Below, piece by piece: positions 45,301-54,877 of a stretch of 54,877 bases of DNA (position 1 is its first letter; each line of letters starts with the position of its first letter). This stretch comes from Perkinsus olseni (taxonomy: Eukaryota; Perkinsozoa; Perkinsida). The notes below the pieces were generated by a model. It did not search any database. It had not been told where the DNA came from and saw only the letters and a list, made by a program, of their open reading frames with translations. The DNA lies in the NCBI GenBank assembly GCA_013115125.1, contig JABANN010000192.1, positions 1 to 54,877 of the forward strand, written 5' to 3'. Both the position numbers and the translations under genes were made by a program.

Positions 45301-45839
45301 TGGTTTTACGGTACTAAAATTTTTGTAATAGAGAAATAAAGTCCCCAGCCCGCAGTCACCTGAGCTTGTAGTCCCATGAAACTGAAGGGCTTGGTCTTGC
45401 TCTCCCGCTCGAACTCCTTAAAACGCTCCATTTCGACCTACACGATGAAGTCGTCCACCCAAGGCAGGGAGGATAGATAGCTCACCTCGATCTTCCGTCG
45501 AGTGTCAGTGAGCTTCCCCTTGTCCTTCACCTCCTGAAGATGACCAGATCACTTTCTGATGTAAAAACTGCAAAATACTACCGTCCCACTAATCCACTTC
45601 ATTATATCCTCTCGATACCGCTGGAGCTTCTTAATCTCCTTTTTCAAGTCCATTTGGTTCTTCTCCTGAAAGTAGCATAAAATTCTCACGCGCCCCCGAC
45701 GACCACCCAAACTCACCCTTTGGTTCTGATTTTGACTCTCCTCGACTTTCCGCCACACTTGCTGAAATTCATCTACTCCTTCGTCAACCTTCTTCAACGT
45801 CACATCGATGGTTGCCTGCAATTTTCGACTGGCAGACAT
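42378..45839 (-). CDS. CNOT3: CCR4-NOT complex subunit NOT3/5
   Basis: Scaffold subunit of the CCR4-NOT deadenylase, acting in cytoplasmic mRNA decay. The N-terminal Not3 domain is clear: [57 protein letters not shown], then [60 protein letters not shown] and an acidic [14 protein letters not shown] block. A low-complexity middle leads to [15 protein letters not shown] and the C-terminal NOT box: [60 protein letters not shown] and a DFQFE end at the stop. Intron 42509-42568 is 60 nt, stop-free and in frame. Middle exons are approximate. It is the first gene of the second minus-strand run. Confidence 0.85.
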
Positions 45840-46464
45840 AGTGCTGACCGACCACTCGGGAGGGAGTTCAAAAGAGTAGGGAAAAAGGAGAGTGGGCAAC
45901 TAAAGTCAAAATCGAATCAACCGGGCGAAGGTTTCCTTTATTACTAACGACCATTTCCCACAGCGGAGAGATGGTTCGACAGAGGCTGAGCAGCGAGCTT
46001 GCTTTCGTTCCGTTATGGGAATCGTTGTTTGTGCCAGTGACCATGTCAAGCTCGAAGATATCGCGAGATTACAAACCCGCATCACTCGGGAAGCTGCAAG
46101 CACTTCCGTCATTCAGATAAGCGATGAATTCAACGACGATTTAGCCGAGTAAAAACAGCGCGCTTACGGAATTACTCGCGCAATCGCTGGAAGATTTCAC
46201 CCACTATATAATCGTCCTCGCGCTCAGTAGGTAGCCTTCCGTGTGTACCATCTCTTAAAGTAGCGAAGCCTCGGTAATCTCCACTGCCCTCACACCGGGA
46301 AATTTTTCAAAATCTGCGGCTGCTGGAATTCGTACTGGAGGTTGACGGAGCGGAGCGGTGGAAAATTATGTTGGTCGTGGTTCGACCTAATTAACTCGAA
46401 GAAGAAGAGAATCCTCAGGTTAACTACCGTACCATACGTATATTCACTGTAGTGGTTTCTTTTC
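45840..46464. promoter_or_regulatory. Divergent spacer between NOT3 and the low-complexity gene
   Basis: About 625 bp separate the two opposite start codons, so both promoters should be here. A minus-strand frame (45906-46112) is open but has no recognisable motif. No core element was identified. Confidence 0.4.
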
Positions 46465-48068
46465 ATGAACTATACGGACGCCAGTTGGGCACCTCCAGGA
46501 GCTATCTTCAATTCACCAACAAGACGAGGACCCTTTTCTGAGTAAGACCGGGGCCGGGCGTATCTATCTCATCCGTAAAGTACCAGAGTGGACCTAAGAT
46601 TCCTCTTTGCCAGGCTCCAGACCTATGGCCAGTCCCGGCCGTCACCATACGACTACGTGGCACCGCCGTACCCTCCTCCGAATGCCCGGAGTAACCAATA
46701 TCATCGGAATCCTCTATCCGACGGCGGTTCCCAGTATTGTAACGAGGGCAGGGGTAATCACGGTTCGGATAGAACCACACCAGCCGGCCCTCCTCAAGGC
46801 TCTCTACCACCCCGAAGACGCGCGCCACAGGTAGTAGGCTTACTAGATACCAAAAGATACGTCGAAATAACACCGTAGGTGCGGCAAGCATCGTCATCAT
46901 CTATTCCGGCGAGGCCGAGTAATTTCGATCCCTCTGGGTATGGTCTGTTGAGACACCCTTCGCCCCCTCCCATGCCTCCACCGTCTCTCGCCGCTGTCTA
47001 CCCGGTAGGGCCATTCCCGTCCAACGCCGGCGGGCCGCCTTCTTCTGGTCACCATCACCACCAACAACCTTATGGCAACTGGATGACGGAGGGGATGCCG
47101 GGGTCGTCGACAATGCCGTTGCAACCTAGGAAGGTTAAGGCAATCACTGACCCACAACGTAGTACTGCTGGAGATGTCACGCGCCACGAAATTACCTGGA
47201 TTGCCTGGTCAGATGTATTCAGCAGTCCCCCATCACCCAGACTAACGCATGCGTTGTTGGACGATGCCCGTCAAAGGAAGAAAAGTGGACGCCACATACT
47301 CACGCGGACATCTTCACGAGTCTGGGGAGGAGACTCCAAGACGGTCCTCAGGCTCAGCCAGCCTCTCACGGTAATACAGCGTGCTTGCGTTTCTCCTGTT
47401 GCTCGCTAGACCGAATTTTGGGGGAAATTTGGTATTAGACCGAACCGTTAAGCGTTGAGATCCCATCACTTGTTCTACTAATGTCGTCTTCAGGAGCATC
47501 ATACTTCTATTTCCACTAATTCGCTACGGAAGACGGCCGATCGCGAGGGTATGAGTAAGGAGCTTATCGACAGTATGCTGACTTTGGCCAAAAAGGTAAT
47601 GGGGGCTTTGTGAAGACAGGCAGACGTGGTTCAGGCGAACAGTCAACTTGCAACCATATTTTGGAGATCGAGTCGTTTTCGCCTGGTCAGGCCCGGCGAC
47701 GAGGGTCTCATGTCCTCTGTAAAAGAAGGGACGGCAAGCAGGTGCTGTGTAAGCCACCTGGAGAGCCGTCCGCGATAGGAAAGGGTTTTTATTCCCTGCC
47801 GCAATCCGACTTCCATCTACCACCGAAGTCGGCGGCGGGCGCCGAGGACATTGGCGATCAACATCAAGGACAGCATTATCATCATAATCATAATCACGGC
47901 CAGACGCAATTCTACGACTTTAATTCGACCACAGCCCAAACTACAGGAGCTTACTGGAGCAACCACACTTTCGACGATGCTGGACTCTCTATGTTTCTTC
48001 CCGACTCTCGACGACCTGACAAGTCCACCTCCGACTGGTTGCATGGTAATAATAATACACGGGGTTAG
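46465..48068 (+). CDS. Pro/Ser/Gln/His-rich low-complexity protein, unknown
   Basis: The start ATG at 46465 gives MNYTDASWAPPGAIFNSPTR; an intron then joins to LQTYGQSRPSPYDYVAPPYP and, after a second intron (about 46830-46878), to a long Ser/Pro/Gly/His stretch with SGHHHHQQPYGNW. Later segments include ELIDSMLTLAKK near 47560 and QHYHHNHNHGQTQFYDFNS near 47880. Composition suggests a nuclear RNA-binding or transcription-related protein, but no folded domain was recognised. The 48068 end is the stop of the last well-supported exon; plausible Thr/Pro-rich exons continue to about 48740. Exon joins between 47120 and 47800 are uncertain. Confidence 0.45.
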
Positions 48069-49353
48069 GTGCCGGCTTCTAGTGACTGAGCGAATCTTGA
48101 GCGTGCGCTCCGGTATCTTTTGAGTATCTTTGATGAGGCATCTTGGAGAAGGTTGATGACATCGATCTCCGTAGAATCGCGGAATTCCTTTTAACCGAGG
48201 CAAGACGGTAGCTTGGTCACAGCAAGGTTTGGTGTTCAGGAACGTATTCGAATGCTTCTACGAGTACTGTTGGAAGCGTTGGAGGCGGTCAGAGCAGCTA
48301 TGGCCGCGTGGGCACGGAATTGGTTTAAAGTTTATCACTGGTAGGTCGTCGGTTCCATTCATGGTAGAGGCATTACATATCCATTTTCAGTTGAGAGGAG
48401 TTCTTGTCTCATTGTTGTTGTCATTGGAGCCCACTTTCTCTTCTACTGCTTGGCCAACCGCTCCCCAAGCGTCAGAAGATTCCCTCGGCAACTGCCCCTC
48501 CCCCTCCTGGTCTTGTTAATACTACTACTTTGGGTCTCCCTAATTCTGTACTACTACTCCTATTGTTAGTGCCACTGTACTTGTGAATTCTTCGTATCTC
48601 GATCTAAGCCTTCCAGGGGTTATACAAGCCACGCCAGCCAGGGCGGCGACCTTATTGACTAATTCCAATCAGCAGCCCACCCCCCATTTGTTATCGAAAA
48701 GGCCGATAGCAAGCTCACGTGTTGCCTCCCAGTAGTGTCTCCGAGTGCTGTTGGACTCAGTCCCCCCGCTGCTTCCAATGCTTGCCATCATACCAACGAC
48801 TTGGGAGATTCTCTGCGGCACTACTGCTGGGCCTCTTTGGTCATCGAAGGAGCCTCTAGTGTTGTACTGGGTCGTAGTGAGTCGGGGGCGACAACATGAC
48901 AATCATTTAATGAGGAATTTCGTGGCGCAGCGGTCATGGCGGGCTACGCGCAGTTCAGGTTAGTCTTATTTCCATATACCATAGTAGGCGTTGTAGTATG
49001 TTCTTGATTGTCTTACGCTCCCGCGCTTTGATTGGTTGAAGTCACTTTTACTTCTCCTAGTTTTCTTCCTGCCATCTGCTTATCAATCACCGGCCATTCT
49101 CCAGTAGATCTGGTCTGATGGTCGTCCGCCGCCACAAGGAGAAGTGCTTGTCTCTGTCCCCCCTTTCCCCAAGTCTTGTTCCAGCCTGTCCCTCGCGGTG
49201 TGCTGCGTCTGCAGCGCCTATCAGTCGAGATGTGACGGCTGGTGACAGCCATAGTCGTATGAATAACCGTTGACTACTACAGCGGCCGCGGCGGTGATGG
49301 CGAACCTCAGGAAGATGATTATCTAATGGTCCCTCTTTTAACAGACGGTCAAG

Positions 49354-49393
<40 letters not shown>

Positions 49394-49811
49394 TGTCGCC
49401 TTCTATGTCTTCCCATAGCAGAAGATAGGCCTTCTCTGATGGCCCCGTCTCCTTCTGCTCCTGTCGTCTAACAATATCTTCATAATCACCATTGCTTTTA
49501 AATTATTGAGGTTACACGATCGTATTAGATCGAAGACAACAACAAGGCTGCCTGTGTTGTCACGACATCAGATCTGAAAACTCGTCGTCGCCCTCCTGTG
49601 TAGTCTCTGATGCACAGAGGGCCACAGTAGAGATCAGTGATGATGATGAGTGAATGGCGGCTACTGGTCACGGCGGAGCGAAGCACTTGTTGTTGATTTT
49701 GATTGGTGAATAAACGAACAGTTGCTTCTCGGTCATGTGGAATTGCTATTGAGTTCAGCCAGTATAAGGGTGGACGTGTTAGATTGTTTCCGGGGTATCT
49801 TGAGGTCGACT
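48069..49811. other. Region with possible extra exons, then a spacer
   Basis: Plus-strand frames between about 48400 and 48740 (for example APPPPGLVNTTTLGLPNS and VIQATPARAATLLTNSNQ) look like further exons of the upstream low-complexity gene. From about 48750 to 49811 I see no gene; it contains a TCA microsatellite, listed separately. Confidence 0.35.
49354..49393 (+). repeat. (TCA)n microsatellite, about 13 units
   Basis: An uninterrupted 40-nt run of TCA trinucleotides. Shorter runs of the same motif occur within about 100 bp on either side (GATGAT near 49310 and 49640). It is not part of a recognised coding region. Confidence 0.95.
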
Positions 49812-51031
49812 ATGGCACTTCGCAAAACAGTGCTGATGGCACGCGGGTCGTCAAGAAGAAGCTTCGCGAAGACGTCCAGGTCGTCCCGAATCCCGTCCAT
49901 GGCTGAGTAAGCTCCTCGAGATCCTCTGGCTGCCGCCTACTCTCCGCGCATCAGTTACTTGAGCACAGAGAGAGGCCGTACTCCTGCGCACAACATGACG
50001 ACAGCGGCGGAAGGAGTGGCCTCACTGATCGGTCGGGCTCCAACCAGCAGCGCAGCATTGAAGAGAGAGGTTCACTCCTGCAGGATACGGATTGAAAGAT
50101 TCTTCGTTTTTCAGGCGGTTGAGTCACGCATCAACGTCTTGGTGACGGAGATTGACTCCTTGAGGACGGCATTGCGGTAGCGGACCTGAGCTCGCCGCTG
50201 GACCTCCAGCTGAGTTGAATTTTCCCAGGCTCGCTACAGAGCAGTCGGCGTCGTTGAAGGGCGAGTTGGAGAAGACAGTGCAAGAATCCGAGCGGGTCGC
50301 TGGTGAGCCTGATGATGCTGATGACCAGCAGTGGTTTGTTCGCCTAGCCTCCGCTCGAGAGGAGGCTGAGAAGATACAGCAGAAGTATCTAGAGTTGAAG
50401 GCGGAGATGGACAAGTTAACTTCTGGTATCCTGAGGTTGATGCTTGTAGGAGTCGTGAGATGTCACTTGATGGGCAGGCAAAACGGCGAAGAAGTCATCC
50501 GGAGGCTTCGACGAGCTTCCGGACCCGGAATCAGAGGAGCTGGTTGCGTGGCGATTGCGTTCCCAGGATCTCGAGCAAGAGCTTGACGATCTTAAACGAG
50601 ACTATCAGCAGATGGAGAAGGATTGGTCTGACAGGTGGGCTACTCGCTGGTCCTTGGCACTCGATGGAATCTTCCGTCGTTTCAGGTTAGTCGAAGAACA
50701 GGGCAATCGAGCACTGCCGATCGTGATGGTGGCTTCGTGTGTTGCTCTGACCGTTGGAGCTGGAAGTTGGCCATGTTGAACTCAGCGTTCTGTTTACTCT
50801 TGCGTTCGCAGGTGTCTACGCTGTTAACCATTACCATCACAAAGACAGGTTGAAGATGTGCGAACGACAATTAGAGTTTGAGAATCGGTACCGTCGCAAC
50901 CTTCTCTCACAGGAAAGAGAGAATCTTTCCTCAGTATTTCCACCCTGGATCGAGCTTACACGGAGACGCTCATGAAACTGTCCACAACGGAGAAGGCATT
51001 GGCTTCTGCTGACGCGGAGATCACTCGGTGA
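49812..51031 (+). CDS. Coiled-coil protein, unknown
   Basis: The start ATG opens a basic head (MALRKTVLMARGSSRRSFAK), followed through small introns by AVESRINVLVTEIDSLRTAL, TEQSASLKGELEKTVQESER, REEAEKIQQKYLELKAEMDK, then an acidic linker ELPDPESEELVAWRL and DLEQELDDLKRDYQQMEKDW. The last exons have MCERQLEFENRYRRNLLSQE and ETLMKLSTTEKALASADAEI before the stop. Almost all of it is predicted alpha-helical heptad repeat, so a cytoskeletal, centrosomal or tethering role is likely, but no family was recognised. Exon joins near 50430 and 50700-50850 are uncertain. Confidence 0.55.
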
Positions 51032-51069
51032 CTTGGTGTGACGTATCTTTGCGTATCTTTTATCACATT

Positions 51070-51381
51070 TTAGATTACAACAACCTCCTGACCATCAACA
51101 TAGACCTGCATGGTGGAAGTTCTGGTGACGAGCTTAGTTTCTGGCCGAATCGATTCGACTTGAGTTGAGTGTTTGCGGCGCGAAAGTGCGCTGTTGGAAT
51201 CTCGCTCGCCCGAAAATATAGCGCGCGCCCGGGCGTTCTCGCTGTGTTTTCGATCGCTTGCGTTCATTCTTTGCATGTCGAAATTTTCTGGAAGTTTGTA
51301 ATTGTCGACGATGAGGTCGAACGGCAAGTTTGAAGATACTACATCATTATGGGTAGATAGCTCGGTGAGGTCGACATCCAC
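51070..51381 (-). CDS. Possible small intronless protein of 103 residues, unknown
   Basis: A complete minus-strand frame from ATG (MDVDLTELSTHNDVVSSNLP) to the stop at 51070, ending TSTMQVYVDGQEVVVI. It converges on the coiled-coil gene with under 40 bp between stops and diverges from UAP56. Composition is polar with no known motif. It is plausible by position but could be chance. Confidence 0.35.
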   Translation of the reverse strand: MDVDLTELSTHNDVVSSNLPFDLIVDNYKLPENFDMQRMNASDRKHSENARARAIFSGERDSNSALSRRKHSTQVESIRPETKLVTRTSTMQVYVDGQEVVVI

Positions 51382-51661
51382 GTCAACGGCGAGACGAAGG
51401 ATACTCTGAGAAATATCTTTTTGTCAAACTCGATAGAACTTTGAGGGTACTGTGACGCGACGTTATCAGACTGGTATCATCCTTGGCCTTGGGTTGGCGG
51501 CCACTTTGGGGATCATGCTGGACGAGATGGCGTATCTTTGGGTCGTCTATCGTTCTTCACGAGTACAAGGATACCACTGCTATAATCATCATCATCATCC
51601 GTAATATAACCTGCCCGATGACAGTGAAGTTGTTGCTCCGTTCGCTTTCGTCAATAACTTC

Positions 51662-53492
<1,831 letters not shown>

Positions 53493-54877
53493 AGAAACCC
53501 AGGGAGGTGATGACGGCTACCGATGTAGTATGAAGATTAAGCCGGTGGTTATTATGGTAAAGAGCTTTGGTGAGCATCAACCCTGTAGTACCAATTTTGT
53601 GACGTGTTGAGTTTACAAGTCGTAGGGAGTAACGGACAGGCTTTGCAAAGGGTTAATGAACCGTGTGTGTAATCACAAATGAGGATACGCGCATCTCAAG
53701 GTGAACGGGATAGAGTTGAAGCTGCTGCATCGTAGGAGTTATGAGCTTGCGTTCTTGTTGCTTGGCCGTGACTCAGGGCCCCTGAGTCGTAGTTCTGGAA
53801 ACGCACGCTCAAAAAAGCAGCGGAGACTCTCTCTGAGTTCACATGCGAACCCTGAGAGTTAAACTCTCACGGACCTTCGGAAGGTGAGACCTCTTTATCG
53901 GGAGGCTGTCCTGGCCAGGTCATGCGGGTGAAGGTCACCTTGGTTTTTCTTTGAGCCTCATGTTATGTAGTGGATGCCATCCACTGGAAGTAGTGAATGC
54001 CGCTTCTTCTTGTGGTGGCGAAGGCTGTCGATATAAGCTCCACAAAAGCCGTATCTTCAGGGCATACCACTCCATTCCCAATTGCACGCGAATTGTACCA
54101 CCTGGAACTGTGACGACCTTAGGTAAGTAAGCCGGGTGTGTAGCAAGCACCTGTGACCCATGCGGGGGCGAGATGTGAGTGAATGGCGTGTCGTGCCGAG
54201 AGTCGGTCGGAGATCAGCAGCCCATCCCAAGGGGCCACTAAGTTCGGGTGGGTAGGCGGAAGTCATCACATCCGAACATCCGAAGTCGCGGGCACTGGCT
54301 AAGGCTGGGAACAGAGCAGGCAATACCGCGCGGTGGAACCGGTGAGGGCGGATAGCGGCTGAGAGATCAACACTCTAGGCAATAACGAGATGCCAAACAC
54401 AAAGATCGTTTTGCCACCTGTCGGACTCCAGGGGCCTATTCAAGTTCCCGCTTTCCCGAGTCCGAGCGATCGGAAGGGAACCCTTCCCGAACTTGGGAAA
54501 TTCTTCTATGTTCAAGTCCAATTGTGACGGAGGACTCGGAACCGAGCGCTTGGAAAACATCTCCGAGTTCCGAGTCCGAGTTGAGACGGTACAAAGCCCG
54601 ACTCTGCAATTCAAGTGCGAAGAGTGTCTTTGGTTTCCGAGCATATTTTCTCCGAGACGCGCACGGTACTGATTCCGAGCCCCCCGATTCCCGAGACAAC
54701 GCAACATTCCGCGTTTGGTCATCAATAGCGTAATACACAGTTCAATACGCCAACAACACTTATTCTACGACGAAACATACTGTTCACAGCGCTAGCAGTG
54801 CTAACTTAGCATACTCGAGATGTACCTCCACTTCAAAGTTTTATGCGAAATATGATAACGGTCCACAATTGCGGCTT
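53493..54877. other. Downstream region without a recognised gene
   Basis: About 1.4 kb to the window end. Short frames on both strands carry no motif. It contains three small hairpins at 53770-53885 and a stretch at about 54455-54690 crowded with CCGAG and CTCGG, described under findings. Confidence 0.4.

Overview
The window is nuclear DNA of a protist, most likely a Perkinsus-type alveolate (perkinsozoan/dinoflagellate lineage). This is inferred from dense multi-exon genes with very small GT-AG introns (mostly 41-60 nt), long same-strand gene runs with tens of bases between genes, and the gene set: type III glutamine synthetase, SF-assemblin, a plant-style vacuolar sorting receptor and SCP-x thiolase. 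No species assignment is possible from sequence alone. Most genes were found by joining short exons by eye from frame, splice sites and recognised family motifs, so exon ends are models.

Layout. 1-2763 (+): the 3' part of a PRP38-type splicing factor and a complete 9-exon peroxisomal-type SLC25 carrier. 3363-9998: two paralogous type III glutamine synthetases, one on each strand, with ribosomal protein eL36 between them. 10296-20740 (-): an eight-gene same-strand run comprising ALY/REF mRNA export adaptor, a short ORF, ecdysoneless/SGT1, SF-assemblin, two small unknown proteins, a redox-dead PDI-like protein with a tRNA-Pro on the opposite strand inside one intron, and a small secreted protein. 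21637-27922 (+): two nearly identical tandem phosphoserine aminotransferases and an RluA-type pseudouridine synthase with a 908-nt intron. 28885-45839 (-): a second same-strand run with NOT3/5, vacuolar sorting receptor, organellar uS12, a VMA21-like protein, two small unknowns, a secreted protein and SCP-x thiolase; a 513-bp hAT-type MITE with a perfect 8-bp target duplication lies upstream of uS12. 46465-53492 (mostly +): a low-complexity protein, a coiled-coil protein, and UAP56/Sub2 RNA helicase.

Functional themes. mRNA processing and export (PRP38, UAP56, ALY, NOT3/5), nitrogen and serine metabolism (two GSIII, two SerC), the endomembrane system (VSR, VMA21-like, PDI-like) and peroxisomal lipid metabolism (SLC25A17-like carrier, SCP-x thiolase). 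I saw no rRNA, CRISPR array or retroelement. The most unusual features are the tRNA nested in an apparent GC-AG intron, the intron-rich versus intron-poor GSIII pair, the homogenised SerC pair, the cluster of short perfect palindromes in the thiolase intron, and several 3n stop-free introns.
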